DNA of 64,000 bases. Source: Rhizobium binae. GTDB taxonomy: Bacteria; Pseudomonadota; Alphaproteobacteria; Rhizobiales; Rhizobiaceae. A program made the translations under genes and the position numbers. Below, piece by piece: positions 54,173 through 64,000 of the stretch. The DNA lies in NCBI RefSeq assembly GCF_017357225.1, contig NZ_CP071604.1:3413001-3477000 (forward strand). The letters run 5' to 3'. The notes beneath the pieces were generated by a model. It worked only from the letters and a program-made list of their open reading frames with translations. It was not told the origin of the DNA and ran no database searches. Positions within the stretch are counted from its first letter, which is position 1; each line of letters starts with the position of its first letter.

Positions 54173-55182
54173 GGCGCATTCTTCCCCTGGCCATCATTCT
54201 CCTCATCGCGACAGGCGCCGCCGCCTGGTGGTACGGTCTGCCCGAAAAATTCGGCTGGCTCCCCGAGACCCGCCGCGAATTCGTCCTCTACGGAAATGTC
54301 GACATCCGCCAGGTATCGCTCGGCTTCCGTGTCAGCGGGCGCATCTCCGAACTGCGCGTCGACGAGGGCGATGTCGTCTGGAGAGGCTCAGTTCTGGCGA
54401 AGCTCGACGCCACGCCCAATGAACTTGCCGTTCGTTCGGCGGACGCCAACGCGGCCGCGCTTCGGGCCGCGCTCGACAAGCTGAAGGCAGGCCCGCGGCC
54501 GACCGAGATTGCCCAGGCACGCGCCGCCTACGATGAAAGCCTCGCCGATCTGCAGAATGCCGACCTCGCCTATGACCGCGCCCGCCAACTTCGCCCGCAG
54601 GGCACCATTTCCGAGGCGAGCCTCGATCAGGCGACCGCCGCAAAGGCGATGGCTGCCGCTCGCTCTCAGTCCGCCAGGGAAGCGCTGAAGCTCTTGCAGG
54701 AAGGCTCGCGCAGCGAGGATATCGCCGCTGCCGACGCTCAGCTAAAGGCAGCCGAGGCAACATTGGCCTCGGCTCGCACCTCGCTGGAGGATACCGAGCT
54801 CCGCGCCCCGAACAACGGTGTCATCCTCTCGCGCGTGCGGGAAAATGGTGCGATCGTCTCGCCGGCCGATACCGTCTTCGTCCTGTCGCTGACCGAGCCG
54901 GTCTGGGTACGCAGCTACGTCTCGGAGCCCGATCTCGGCCGCATCCACCCCGGCATGAAGGTTTCCGTCACCTCCGATACGGCGCCCGACAAACCTTATG
55001 AGGGCACGATCGGCTTCATCTCGCCGGTGGCCGAGTTTACCCCGAAATCGGTGGAAACGCCGGAACTCAGGACCGACCTCGTCTATCGCCTGAGGATCGT
55101 CATCGACAAGCCCGGTCCGGATCTGCGCCAGGGCATGCCGGTCACCGTCCGCCTTCCCACGCTTGCGGCAAGCGGACGATGA
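54169..55182 (+). CDS. HlyD-family membrane fusion protein (YbhG-like)
   Basis: A 337-residue periplasmic adaptor. One N-terminal helix ([20 protein letters not shown]), first lipoyl half ([20 protein letters not shown]), a coiled-coil hairpin at about 85-200 rich in Ala, and second half ([20 protein letters not shown]) with barrel domain. AAAGGAGGT gives a very strong SD. It links the ABC pump to an outer membrane channel. Stop overlaps the ATPase gene by 4 bp. Confidence 0.92.
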   Translation: MRRILPLAIILLIATGAAAWWYGLPEKFGWLPETRREFVLYGNVDIRQVSLGFRVSGRISELRVDEGDVVWRGSVLAKLDATPNELAVRSADANAAALRAALDKLKAGPRPTEIAQARAAYDESLADLQNADLAYDRARQLRPQGTISEASLDQATAAKAMAAARSQSAREALKLLQEGSRSEDIAAADAQLKAAEATLASARTSLEDTELRAPNNGVILSRVRENGAIVSPADTVFVLSLTEPVWVRSYVSEPDLGRIHPGMKVSVTSDTAPDKPYEGTIGFISPVAEFTPKSVETPELRTDLVYRLRIVIDKPGPDLRQGMPVTVRLPTLAASGR

Positions 55183-56936
55183 CCGCCGCCGACACCGCCC
55201 CCCGGACAGGTTCGGACGAAAAGCCGCTCGTCCGGATCGACGCCGTCACCAAACGCTTCGGCGACGCACCCCCTGCGCTCGATGCCGTTTCCGGCATGAT
55301 CGCCGGCGGCGCGATCACCGGCCTGGTCGGCCCTGACGGCGCCGGAAAGACGACACTGATCCGTCTGATGACCGGCCTGATGCTGCCGGACACGGGGACC
55401 GCGGAAGTTCTCGGCTTCGACACCCGAAAGAATGCCCCCGGCATCCAGGCGGCGATCGGCTACATGCCGCAGCGCTTCGGTCTCTATGAAGACCTCTCGG
55501 TGCAGGAAAACCTCGATCTCTACGCTGATCTGCGCGGCCTGCCTAAGAGCGAACGTGCGGGCGCCTTCGACGAGTTGCTCACCTTCACCGACCTCAAACG
55601 TTTCACCGGCCGGCTGGCCGGCAAACTCTCAGGCGGCATGAAGCAGAAGCTCGGCCTTGCCTGCGCGCTTATGAAGAAGCCACGGCTGCTGCTGCTCGAC
55701 GAGCCGGGCGTCGGCGTCGACCCGATCTCGCGCCGCGACCTCTGGCAGATGGTCGAGAACCTGACGAAGGAAGGCATCGGCGTCCTCTGGTCGACCGCCT
55801 ATTTGGATGAGGCCGAAGCCTGCGACCACGTGCTGCTCCTGAACCAGGGCAAGCTGCTCTTTTCAGGAAAACCGAGGGAGATGACCGACCGCGTCGACGA
55901 CCGGGTCTTCAGGGTCTCCGGTGTCACGGGACGCCGCCGGCGGGTGCTTGCCGAACTGCTGCAGGCCGACGGCGTCATCGACGGCGTCATCCAGGGCGAA
56001 GCCATCCGACTCGTTGTGGCCAGGGACAAGAAACCTGACATCGGCAAGGCCGGCAATGGCGCATCGCTTGCCCCTGCCCCGCCTCGCTTCGAGGATGCCT
56101 TCGTCGATATGCTGGGCGGCGGCCCCGGCGGCCGCTCCCGGCTCGCCGAGGCGCAGGAGCCGCTCAAGGCCGAGGGTGACCGACCGGTGATTGAGGCTAG
56201 GGGCCTCACCAAACGCTTCGGCGATTTCACCGCTGCCGACAATATCAGCTTTGATATTCGCCGCGGCGAGATCTTCGGCCTGCTCGGCCCGAACGGCGCT
56301 GGCAAATCCACCACCTTCAAGATGCTCTGCGGCCTGCTGAAACCAACCGGCGGCGAAGGTCGCGTCGCCGGTTTCGATCTTCGCCGCGATGCCGCCGAAG
56401 CCCGCAACCAACTCGGCTACATGGCGCAGAAATTCTCGCTTTATGGCGATCTGACGGTCACGCAGAACCTCGAATTCTTCGCCGGCGTCTATGGCCTTCG
56501 CGGGCAGCGCAGGCGCGAACGCATCCAACTGATGGCCGATATCTTCGATTTCGGCCGCCATGCCCGCGAGCCCGCCAAGGATCTGCCGCTCGGCCTGAAG
56601 CAACGCCTGGCGCTCGCCTGCGCCGTCATGCACGAACCGCGCGCCCTGTTCCTCGACGAACCGACCTCGGGCGTCGATCCGATCACCCGGCGCGAATTCT
56701 GGACCCATATCAACGGGCTGGTCGAGAAGGGCGTCACCGTGCTCGTCACCACCCATTTCATGGATGAGGCGGAATATTGCGACCGCATCTCGCTGATCTA
56801 TCGCGGCCGCTCGATCGCACTGGGCTCGCCCGATGAATTGAAGGCCCGCGTCGCAACCAAGGATGAGCCGGACCCGACGATGGAAGATGCCTTCGTTGCG
56901 CTCGTGCAGCAGTCGGAAGCGGAGGATGCCGCATGA
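55179..56936 (+). CDS. ABC transporter with two ATPase domains (YbhF-like)
   Basis: A 585-residue fusion of two nucleotide-binding domains. Domain 1: Walker [11 protein letters not shown], signature [10 protein letters not shown], Walker [14 protein letters not shown]. Domain 2: Walker [12 protein letters not shown], degenerate signature [10 protein letters not shown], Walker [14 protein letters not shown]. The second signature (LPLG instead of LSGG) suggests unequal ATP sites. It works with the two permeases that follow; 4-bp overlaps on both sides. Confidence 0.93.
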   Translation: MTAADTAPRTGSDEKPLVRIDAVTKRFGDAPPALDAVSGMIAGGAITGLVGPDGAGKTTLIRLMTGLMLPDTGTAEVLGFDTRKNAPGIQAAIGYMPQRFGLYEDLSVQENLDLYADLRGLPKSERAGAFDELLTFTDLKRFTGRLAGKLSGGMKQKLGLACALMKKPRLLLLDEPGVGVDPISRRDLWQMVENLTKEGIGVLWSTAYLDEAEACDHVLLLNQGKLLFSGKPREMTDRVDDRVFRVSGVTGRRRRVLAELLQADGVIDGVIQGEAIRLVVARDKKPDIGKAGNGASLAPAPPRFEDAFVDMLGGGPGGRSRLAEAQEPLKAEGDRPVIEARGLTKRFGDFTAADNISFDIRRGEIFGLLGPNGAGKSTTFKMLCGLLKPTGGEGRVAGFDLRRDAAEARNQLGYMAQKFSLYGDLTVTQNLEFFAGVYGLRGQRRRERIQLMADIFDFGRHAREPAKDLPLGLKQRLALACAVMHEPRALFLDEPTSGVDPITRREFWTHINGLVEKGVTVLVTTHFMDEAEYCDRISLIYRGRSIALGSPDELKARVATKDEPDPTMEDAFVALVQQSEAEDAA

Positions 56937-58060
56937 GCCCCTCCTCCGGCCGGCTTCGGCGTCTTTTTGCCCTTGTTCGCAAGGAAAGTTTTCAGGCGAT
57001 CCGCGATCCGAGCAGCATCCTTATTGCCTTCGTGTTGCCGCTGATCCTGCTTTTCCTCTTCGGCTACGGCGTCTCGCTCGATACCACCCGCACCCGCATC
57101 GGCCTGGTGATCGAGGAGATGACGCCTCTGACGCAGGATCTCGCGGCCAGCTTCCGTGCCTCGCGTTATTTCGATGTGGCGATCGGCCGCGACCGGCGCC
57201 TCTTCGAAGAAGATCTCGTGCTCGGCAAAGTGCGCGGCGTCGTCGTCATCCCCGCCGATTTCACCACGCGCTACACCGCCGGCGATCATCCCGCTATCCA
57301 GGTGATCGTCGACGGTTCGGACCCGAACACGGCGAACTTCGTCCAGAATTATGCGCAGGGTGCCGTTGCCAATTGGGAGCGACAGAGACAGGCTGATGTC
57401 GCCTCCCATAGTCCCGCCATCTCGGTCGAGCAGCGCTTCTGGTTCAATCCGGAACTGACCAGCCGCAATTTCCTCGTGCCGGGCTCGATCGCCATCGTCA
57501 TGACGCTCGTCGGAACACTTTTGACCTCGCTCGTCGTCGCCCGCGAATGGGAGCGCGGCACGATGGAAGCGATGATGGCGACGCCGGTGACGGCGGTAGA
57601 GCTGCTCGCCGGCAAGATCCTGCCCTATTTCCTGCTCGGCCTCACCTCGATGACGCTCTGCGTCCTGCTTGCCGTCTTTCTCTTCGGCGTGCCGTTCCGC
57701 GGCTCCGTCGCCGCCCTATACGCCCTGTCGGCCGCCTTTCTGATCCCCGCGCTCGGCCAGGGCTTGCTGATCTCGACGGCCACAAAGAACCAGTTTCTTG
57801 CTTCGCAGTTGGCGCTGATTTCCGCCTTCCTGCCCGCCTTCCTGCTCTCGGGCTTCCTGTTCGAGATCAATTCCATGCCTGAGGTCATCCAGTGGATCAC
57901 CTTCATCGTGCCGGCGCGTTATCTGATCCCCAGCCTGCAGACCGTGTTTCTTGCCGGCGACATCTGGCCAATGTTCGCCACGGCAATCTCCGTCATGCTG
58001 ACGATCGGCGCCATCATGTTCATGCTGGCGGCGCGCAGCACCCGAAAGAGGATCGGCTGA
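56933..58060 (+). CDS. ABC-2 type permease (YbhS-like)
   Basis: A 375-residue membrane subunit. It has an N-terminal helix (SILIAFVLPLILLFLFGYGV), a large periplasmic domain (about 50-175), and five helices at the C-terminal half. The ABC-2 pattern LVVAREWERGTMEAMMATPV, then FLLSGFLFEINSMPEVIQW is typical. It forms a heterodimer with the following permease. One base separates the two genes. Confidence 0.93.
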   Translation: MSPSSGRLRRLFALVRKESFQAIRDPSSILIAFVLPLILLFLFGYGVSLDTTRTRIGLVIEEMTPLTQDLAASFRASRYFDVAIGRDRRLFEEDLVLGKVRGVVVIPADFTTRYTAGDHPAIQVIVDGSDPNTANFVQNYAQGAVANWERQRQADVASHSPAISVEQRFWFNPELTSRNFLVPGSIAIVMTLVGTLLTSLVVAREWERGTMEAMMATPVTAVELLAGKILPYFLLGLTSMTLCVLLAVFLFGVPFRGSVAALYALSAAFLIPALGQGLLISTATKNQFLASQLALISAFLPAFLLSGFLFEINSMPEVIQWITFIVPARYLIPSLQTVFLAGDIWPMFATAISVMLTIGAIMFMLAARSTRKRIG

Positions 58061-58061
58061 G

Positions 58062-59174
58062 ATGGGATGGACAAGGCTCTATGCCCTCATCGTCAAGGAA
58101 CTACTCGCCGTGCTGCGCGACCCCAAGGGCCGCGCCATCCTGATCGGCCCACCGATCGTCCAGCTTCTGGTCTTTTCCTATGCGGCGACCCTCGAAGTGC
58201 GCAACGTCGATGTCATGATCCTCAACCGCGACAGCGGCCATTGGGGCCAGGAACTGATCGAACGCATCGATGGCGCACCGACCTTTCGAAGCATCGAGAT
58301 CGCCGCCGATCAGGACGAAGTACAGGTGGCCATCGACAACCAGACGGTGATTGCAGCGATCGAGATCGGCCCGGATTTTTCGCGCAATATCGAGGCCGGA
58401 ACCCCTGTTGATCTGCAGGTGGTGCTCGACGGCCGCCGCTCCAACGCCTCGCAGATCGTCGCAGGCTACCTCTCGCAGATCGGCGCAGCCCTTGCCGCCG
58501 AGACGCCGGCGGGCAGGCGTGCGGGCGCCGGCATCGTCTCATCCGTGCCGCGCAACTGGTTCAATCCGAATCTCACCTATCAATGGTTCATGGTGCCGAA
58601 CCTGATCGCCAGCATTGCGCTCCTGATCGGCCTGATCGTCACGGCGCTGTCGATCGCCCGCGAGCGCGAGCTCGGCACCTTCGATCAGCTGATGGTCTCG
58701 CCGCTGCGCATGCACGAGATCCTGATCGGCAAGCTGATCCCGCCGATGATGATCGGCCTGTTCCACATCACGGTCTATATCCTGGCCGCCGTTTTCCTTT
58801 TTGAGGTGCCGCTGCGCGGTTCGCTCTTCCTGCTTTACGGCAGCGCGGTTTTCTATCTCGGCTCAGTCGCCGGCCTCGGCCTCTTCATCTCGGCGCTGTC
58901 GATGACGCAGCAGCAGGCGATCCTCGGCGCCTTCCTGTTCATGGTCCCGGCCATGCTGCTGTCCGGCTTCGCAACCCCGATCGAGAACATGCCGGGCTGG
59001 CTGCAGCCGATAACCTTCATCAACCCGCTGCGCTACTTCCTGGTGATCGTCAAAGGCGTTTTCCTCAAGGACATCCCCTTGAGCGAGGTGGTCAACCAGA
59101 CGATCCCGCTGGCGCTGATCGCCACTGTTACCCTCAGCGCCGCCGCCTGGCTCTTCCGCCGGCGGCTGGAATGA
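58062..59174 (+). CDS. ABC-2 type permease (YbhR-like)
   Basis: A 370-residue partner of the preceding permease with the same layout: N-terminal helix, extracytoplasmic domain (about 45-170), then helices with IARERELGTFDQLMVSPLRM and LLSGFATPIENMPGWLQPIT. Last gene of the operon. Together the pump probably expels hydrophobic or cationic drugs, with sodium or lithium export also reported for the E. coli system; here the substrate is inferred. Confidence 0.93.
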   Translation: MGWTRLYALIVKELLAVLRDPKGRAILIGPPIVQLLVFSYAATLEVRNVDVMILNRDSGHWGQELIERIDGAPTFRSIEIAADQDEVQVAIDNQTVIAAIEIGPDFSRNIEAGTPVDLQVVLDGRRSNASQIVAGYLSQIGAALAAETPAGRRAGAGIVSSVPRNWFNPNLTYQWFMVPNLIASIALLIGLIVTALSIARERELGTFDQLMVSPLRMHEILIGKLIPPMMIGLFHITVYILAAVFLFEVPLRGSLFLLYGSAVFYLGSVAGLGLFISALSMTQQQAILGAFLFMVPAMLLSGFATPIENMPGWLQPITFINPLRYFLVIVKGVFLKDIPLSEVVNQTIPLALIATVTLSAAAWLFRRRLE

Positions 59175-59291
59175 GGCAATTTCAGCCGCCTCACAGAATG
59201 TGAACCGGGCTTCCAAAGCGTGAATCTCCTGCCGGAACATCGGCCAGACGGCGTCGTTACCCAAACGCAACCCCAGCAAAGGAGAAGCAAA

Positions 59292-59687
59292 ATGTACAAG
59301 ATTCTACTTGTCTCCGGCGCCCTTGCGCTTTCGTCTTTCGCCACCAACGCGCTTGCTGACGGCGCCGTCACCGGTGCGGCTGGCGGCGCCATCACGGGCG
59401 CGATTGTCGGTGGCCCCGTGGGTGCCGCCGTTGGCGGCATAGCCGGCGGTGTTGCCGGCGCCGTCGTCGATCCGCCGCCGCGCGAGGTCGTCACCTATGT
59501 CCAGCAGCAGCCCGCCCCGACTGCCCGCGTGGTGGTTCAGGAGCCGATCGTCGTCGGCAAGCCGCTGCCGGCGGATGTGGTCGTTACCCCGGTGCCTGAC
59601 AACCCGAAATACGCCTACACGGTCATCAACAATCAGCATGTGATCGTCGAGCCTCGCACCCACCGTGTGGTGCAGGTCATCGAATAA
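59292..59687 (+). CDS. glycine-zipper exported protein (DUF1236-like)
   Basis: A 131-residue protein. Signal peptide ILLVSGALALSSFATNALA, then a glycine zipper (GAAGGAITGAIVGGPVGAAV) that may insert in a membrane, a Pro-rich linker and a C-terminal DUF1236-like part (YAYTVINNQHVIVEPRTHRV). AGGAG precedes ATG 59292; a frame to 59220 is unlikely. Such proteins are frequent in rhizobia, with envelope-stress roles proposed. A terminator with UUCG loop follows. Confidence 0.88.
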   Translation: MYKILLVSGALALSSFATNALADGAVTGAAGGAITGAIVGGPVGAAVGGIAGGVAGAVVDPPPREVVTYVQQQPAPTARVVVQEPIVVGKPLPADVVVTPVPDNPKYAYTVINNQHVIVEPRTHRVVQVIE

Positions 59688-59727
59688 TCATCCGACCGAT
59701 GCCGCATGCTGCGGCTCGGCAACCTCC

Positions 59728-59752
59728 GGCCCCGCTTCGGCGGGGCCTTTTT
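59728..59752 (+). terminator. intrinsic terminator of the glycine-zipper gene
   Basis: GGCCCCGC-TTCG-GCGGGGCC, an 8-bp perfect stem with the stable UUCG tetraloop, is followed by TTTTT. It lies 40 bp after the stop. Confidence 0.95.
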
Positions 59753-59754
59753 CT

Positions 59755-60545
59755 GTCGGCTTGCCGGCCTGCACCAATGCCATGCCGCAATGGGCCATCA
59801 CACGTGGGTCGCCAGCCGAATGCTGGAGCCCACGACGCGCAAGGCTGACGCATTCCGCCACATCGTCCTCTCCGAGCCGCGGCCAGCCCATCGCGATGCG
59901 ATGTTCGAGTGCCCAGGTGGCGTGCGACAGAATCATCGGATTTCCGGCTCGATGGCGAGCGCCTGACGCAGCAGATCATAGGCAATGGCATTGCTTTCGA
60001 TCGACTCGTCGATGATCGCGGCAAGCGCGCGCAGGTAAGATCGTAAACCGCGAGGCTGTTCGGGCGGTCCCGGCGCGATCTCTAGATTTCGGCGATTTCG
60101 ATTGTCGGCTCGACGTCGAGGCGACCCGCTCGGTGACATGGTCCTGGAAGGCGAACATGCCGCCGATGCCGTCTTCGAAATGATCGGCCCGGAGATTGGC
60201 CGCCGTCACGCCATCCACCAGCTGCACGTTGATGCGCACCTGCGAACCTTCGCGCCGGATGCTGCCTTCGAGCACGTACCGCACGCCCAGTTCAGCTGCC
60301 ACCTCTCGCACATCCACATTGCGGCCTTTGTAGACGAAGACGGAATTGCGCGAGATGACCGAAAAAGGAACGGAAACGCGCCAGAGCGGTGATGATCTCT
60401 GTCACCACACCGTCGGCGAATAATCCTGGTCGGCGTCGCCGCCGAGATTGACGAACGGAAGAACCGCCACGGTCGGCGGCCGCGGGTCTACAGGCGCCGA
60501 CGCGGCATCGTCCTGCCGCGGCAGAAGATAGCCGACCCTGGAGCC
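59755..60545 (-). pseudogene. decayed adenylate cyclase/TPR protein
   Basis: Pieces of a class III adenylate cyclase-type protein lie in order on the minus strand but in different frames. They are TVAVLPFVNLGGDADQDYSP ending at a stop, then FSVISRNSVFVYKGR and VDVREVAAELGVRYVLEGSI, then AYDLLRQALAIEPEI, then MILSHATWALEHRIAMGWP. At least three frame changes or stops are needed, and neither the catalytic N-terminus nor a full C-terminus is present. It is a relic; the intact family would give a 550-650-residue protein. Confidence 0.8.
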
Positions 60546-60581
60546 GTCGCGGGAACCGGCGTGAACGGCCTTATACCGACC

Positions 60582-61019
60582 TCAGGACCTGTAGGCGACG
60601 AGCACCGCGCCTCCCGCAATCATGATGATGCCGAGCCAATTCGGCAGCGTCAGGCGTTCTCCAAGGAAAAGCAACGCAAAGACGGCCACGAAGACGACGG
60701 ACAGCTTGTCGATCGGCGCGACACGCGCGGCATCACCGAGCTTCAGAGCCCGAAAATAGCACATCCAGGATGCGCCGGTGGCAAGGCCGGAGAGCATCAG
60801 GAAGAGCCAGCTCCTGCCCGGCACCGAGGATGGCTCCTGCCAATTGCCGGTCACGACGATCATCACTCCTGCCGCCAGCAGGATGACGATGGTGCGAATG
60901 AAGGTCGCGAAGTCGGAGTTGACGTTCTCGACGCCGACCTTGGCGAAAATCGCGGTGAGCGCTGCGAAACCGGCGGAAAGAAGCGCCCAAAGCGGCCAGC
61001 TTGTGAGAAGGCTTTTCAT
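60582..61019 (-). CDS. EamA-family transporter, single-domain
   Basis: A 145-residue membrane protein with about five hydrophobic segments and one EamA half (WPLWALLSAGFAALTAIFAK at the start, PIDKLSVVFVAVFALLFLGE and GIIMIAGGAVLVAYRS at the end). Typical EamA carriers have two such halves; short ones may dimerise. The substrate (metabolite or drug) is unknown. Confidence 0.88.
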   Translation of the reverse strand: MKSLLTSWPLWALLSAGFAALTAIFAKVGVENVNSDFATFIRTIVILLAAGVMIVVTGNWQEPSSVPGRSWLFLMLSGLATGASWMCYFRALKLGDAARVAPIDKLSVVFVAVFALLFLGERLTLPNWLGIIMIAGGAVLVAYRS

Positions 61020-61057
61020 ACGGCTTGTCCCCGCCCTTACCTCTTTCTCCGACAGGA

Positions 61058-62101
61058 TCAGACTTTCAGCTCGCGCCGTTCGCGCTCGGTCACCATGGCG
61101 AGGTCGAGCACCTTCTGCAGGTTGGCGGCGTGGCGGAAGTTGGGATCCGGCTGGATGCCGCTTGCTACCGCCTCGGCAAACCGCTGGTAGTTGGTCGGCA
61201 CCGGCGTCACCTCGATCTCCCTCCAGGTAGCGGTCTCGGCATCCTCGCCGAGGCAGCCGCGCAATTCGGAACCGCCGGGGCGATGGATGACCTCGAGGCT
61301 GCCCTTTTCGCCATAGATGCGCAGCTTCAGCTCGTTCAGATGGCCCGTCGCCCAGCGGCTGGCATGGATGACGCCGAGCGCGCCGTTGGCGAAATCGACC
61401 GACATGGTGAAACTGTCATTGGCGTCGAGCATATATTCGCCGATCTGGCCGCCCGGCGCCTTGTTGAAAGTCTTCAGCCGCGCAAAGACGTGGTCAATGT
61501 CCGTCGCGGCGCCATAGGCGGCGAAATCGAGGATGTGGATGCCGACATCGCCGAGCACGCCGTTCGAGCCGTGGCCAGTGGAAAGGCGCCACAGCCAGGT
61601 CGATTCCGTGCGCCAGTCGCCCCAGGCGCGCGAGACGAGCCAGCTCTGCAGGTAGGAGGCCTCGACATGCTTGATCGTGCCGAGTTCGCCGGCGAGCACC
61701 ATCTCGCGGGCACGCTGCAGCGGCGCGACGTTGCGATAGGTGAGGTTGACCATGTTGATGACGCCGGCCTTTTCGGCCGCTTCCGTCATCTCCAGCGCCT
61801 TCGGGTAATTTTCAGCCAGCGGCTTCTCGCAAAGCACATGCTTACCGGCAGCGATCAGCGCCAGCGTCGTCGGGTGATGGATGCGATCGGGCGTGATGTT
61901 CGTCGCCGCATCGAATTCGCCCCAGGCGATTGCCTCGTCCAGCGACAGAAAACGCTTCTCGATGCCGAACTTGTCGGCGAAGGCAGAGAGCCGGTCGGGA
62001 TCGGTGTCGACGGCGCCGACCACAGTCACGCCGTCTATTTTGCTGAAATGGGTGAGCTGGTTTTTTGCCATCACGCCCGTACCAAGAACGAGTAGTCGCA
62101 T
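61058..62101 (-). CDS. Gfo/Idh/MocA-family oxidoreductase (ThuB-like)
   Basis: A 347-residue NAD(P)-dependent sugar dehydrogenase. Rossmann start RLLVLGTGVMAKNQLTHF; the family catalytic Lys is in GKHVLCEKPLAENYPKA; the C-terminal part holds the second catalytic His in LGDVGIHILDFAAYGA. It follows the ThuA-like gene by 9 bp. In Sinorhizobium meliloti thuA and thuB act in trehalose/maltose/sucrose use through keto-derivatives. No sugar ABC transporter is in this window. Confidence 0.92.
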   Translation of the reverse strand: MRLLVLGTGVMAKNQLTHFSKIDGVTVVGAVDTDPDRLSAFADKFGIEKRFLSLDEAIAWGEFDAATNITPDRIHHPTTLALIAAGKHVLCEKPLAENYPKALEMTEAAEKAGVINMVNLTYRNVAPLQRAREMVLAGELGTIKHVEASYLQSWLVSRAWGDWRTESTWLWRLSTGHGSNGVLGDVGIHILDFAAYGAATDIDHVFARLKTFNKAPGGQIGEYMLDANDSFTMSVDFANGALGVIHASRWATGHLNELKLRIYGEKGSLEVIHRPGGSELRGCLGEDAETATWREIEVTPVPTNYQRFAEAVASGIQPDPNFRHAANLQKVLDLAMVTERERRELKV

Positions 62102-62110
62102 GAATGCTCC

Positions 62111-62896
<786 letters not shown>

Positions 62897-62948
62897 GATG
62901 TGCTCCTCTGGAAGCTGGAAATATCGAACAGGCGGGAAAAGCAGAATT

Positions 62949-62960
62949 CAAAGCGCTTTG
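62949..62960. promoter_or_regulatory. LacI-family operator-like palindrome
   Basis: CAAAGCGCTTTG is a 12-bp perfect palindrome with the central CG typical of LacI/GalR sites, and a related half-site AAAGCGCC follows. It lies 53 bp upstream of thuA. The regulator gene is not in the window. Confidence 0.55.
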
Positions 62961-63090
62961 GAAAAGCGCCTTGGGTGCGCCTCGATCTCCTCCACGTCCA
63001 AGCAACACATAGCCCTTTGTCAGGAATTTGACAAAGGGGAAAATTTCACTCGCTCGCCTCGCAGGAGGATTTAAAAATATCTCAGTAAAA

Positions 63091-63432
63091 TCAATGCGAA
63101 ACGGATTTCGAGAACAGGTTGACGACGACGACGCCGGATATGATCAGCCCTAGGCCGACGATCGCCGGCAGGTCCAGCCGCTGCTTGAAGAAAACGAGTC
63201 CGACCGAGGAAATCAGCACGATTCCCAAAGCGCTCCAAATCGCGTAAGCGACTCCCACGGGAATGCTCTTCAGCGTCAGCGACAGGCAATAGAAGGCCGC
63301 GGCATAACAGGCGACGACAAGCGCCGTCGGCCCGATGCGGGTGAATTGCTGCGACAATTGCAGCGCGGTCGTGCCGATGACTTCGAGCACGATGGCTGCA
63401 AAGAGCAGCCCGTAAATGGCGGCCTGGCTCAT
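63091..63432 (-). CDS. SMR-family multidrug efflux transporter (EmrE-like)
   Basis: A 113-residue protein with four transmembrane helices. The essential Glu of helix 1 is in FAAIVLEVIGTTALQLSQQF; helix 3 has AYAIWSALGIVLISSVGLVF, and GLGLIISGVVVVNL gives helix 4. SMR dimers exchange protons for cationic drugs or guanidinium. 19 bp after the TetR regulator on the same strand. Confidence 0.94.
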   Translation of the reverse strand: MSQAAIYGLLFAAIVLEVIGTTALQLSQQFTRIGPTALVVACYAAAFYCLSLTLKSIPVGVAYAIWSALGIVLISSVGLVFFKQRLDLPAIVGLGLIISGVVVVNLFSKSVSH

Positions 63433-63451
63433 AGAGGCATTCCTTTTCGGA

Positions 63452-64000
63452 TCACTTTCTAGTCAGCTCGACAAGGCGGTTGATGAGATCCCGCCTCAGA
63501 GCATCGCTGATATCATGGCTCTCCAGCGTATCGGAGAACCACAGGCCGTCGGCAGCAAAGCGCACGATCTGCGCGTCGAGGGAGGAATCAGTGCCGACAT
63601 ATTCCTCGGCCCGCGCCTGCACCCATTGTCGCCAGCGAAGGCGCAGCCGGGGTTCGGCAAGAAGCGCGATCGTCACCTGCGTCCAGCTTCGGGAATCGTC
63701 GGGACGATCCTTGAGGCCGGACACCGCCCTGAGATAGGCGCGGGTGAAGCGGCCTTGCGGCTGCGGATCGCCGCGCATCAGTTCCTCGATATCGGCGTCG
63801 AACTTTTCAAGCAGGTTCTCGAACAGAGCGTCGAGCAGTGCATTCTTCGTCCGGAAATGATGCAGCAGCCCGCCCTTGCTGACGTTGGAGGCGGAAGAGA
63901 CCGCATCGAGCGTGACGGCCGCCATTCCATCGCTGGCTGCAAGGCGTGCGGCGACCTCCAGCAACTGCTGGCGCACGAGAGCCGGTTGTTTCTTGCGATG
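63452..64000 (-). CDS. TetR-family regulator (5' end beyond window)
   Basis: A TetR protein whose N-terminus runs off the right edge: the frame is open upstream of the first internal start (63976), adding HRKKQPALVRQQ. The HTH is visible (AAVTLDAVSSASNVSKGGLL, HHFRTKNALLDALF). The C-terminal half (DDSRSWTQVTIALLAEPRLR) belongs to the TetR_C_37-like type. It probably represses the SMR pump downstream. Confidence 0.9.
   Translation of the reverse strand, partial: HRKKQPALVRQQLLEVAARLAASDGMAAVTLDAVSSASNVSKGGLLHHFRTKNALLDALFENLLEKFDADIEELMRGDPQPQGRFTRAYLRAVSGLKDRPDDSRSWTQVTIALLAEPRLRLRWRQWVQARAEEYVGTDSSLDAQIVRFAADGLWFSDTLESHDISDALRRDLINRLVELTRK

Overview
The window looks like chromosome from a member of the Rhizobium leguminosarum / R. 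etli group. The evidence is a high-GC alphaproteobacterial background, a full set of acidic-exopolysaccharide (EPS) genes in the order known from the R. leguminosarum Pss region (pssT-pssN-pssO-pssP, prsD-prsE, pssD-pssE, Wzx flippase, pyruvyltransferases), and a RapA-type adhering protein found only in that group. Species assignment is inference.

Layout. 1-1782: the C-terminal ATPase half of an ABC exporter, overlapping a family 2 glycosyltransferase. 1783-2963: an AT-rich gap without a convincing gene. 2964-4418: three small rhizobial proteins. 4521-8956 (minus): a compact operon of an XRE regulator, a SARP/BTAD-TPR regulator, a 70-residue protein, a YcaO cyclodehydratase-like enzyme and a TfuA protein, i.e. 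a candidate thioamide-forming RiPP-type peptide modification locus. 9185-11157: a methyltransferase and a membrane-anchored protein with a probable N-terminal frameshift. 11570-25343 (plus): an EPS assembly run with a GH10 glycosidase, a GT4, an acyltransferase, two ketal-pyruvyltransferases, a Wzx flippase, several GT2 enzymes, a Wzy-like polymerase, an acyltransferase-3 and PssD/PssE. 25384-29328 (minus): an SGNH hydrolase and the PrsDE type I secretion system. 29808-32738: two divergent likely PrsDE substrates, a beta-helix protein and RapA, which share a cadherin-like Ra domain. 32936-39678 (minus): pssT-N-O-P plus one extra gene, the Wzy/OPX/PCP-kinase export machinery. 39978-52316: a transglutaminase-like protease, UDP-glucose dehydrogenase, a PPP phosphatase, a quinone-detoxification-like pair, uracil-DNA glycosylase, phosphomannomutase, mannose-1-P guanylyltransferase and a UDP-glucuronate-epimerase-like enzyme. 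53471-59174: a five-gene operon matching E. coli cecR-ybhGFSR, a TetR regulator with an ABC-2 efflux pump. 59292-64000: a glycine-zipper protein, a decayed adenylate cyclase, an EamA transporter, thuA/thuB-like genes, and a TetR-SMR pair cut by the window end.

How it works together. Sugar nucleotides (UDP-GlcA from ugd, GDP-mannose from noeK/noeJ, an epimerised uronic acid from the SDR enzyme) feed glycosyltransferases that build a lipid-linked repeat unit. Pyruvyl- and acyltransferases decorate it, the flippase moves it across the inner membrane, polymerases extend it, and PssP/PssN/PssO carry it out. PrsDE exports proteins that bind or trim the polymer. The locus most worth following is the YcaO-TfuA operon beside this EPS region. 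Its natural product and substrate are not evident from the sequence.
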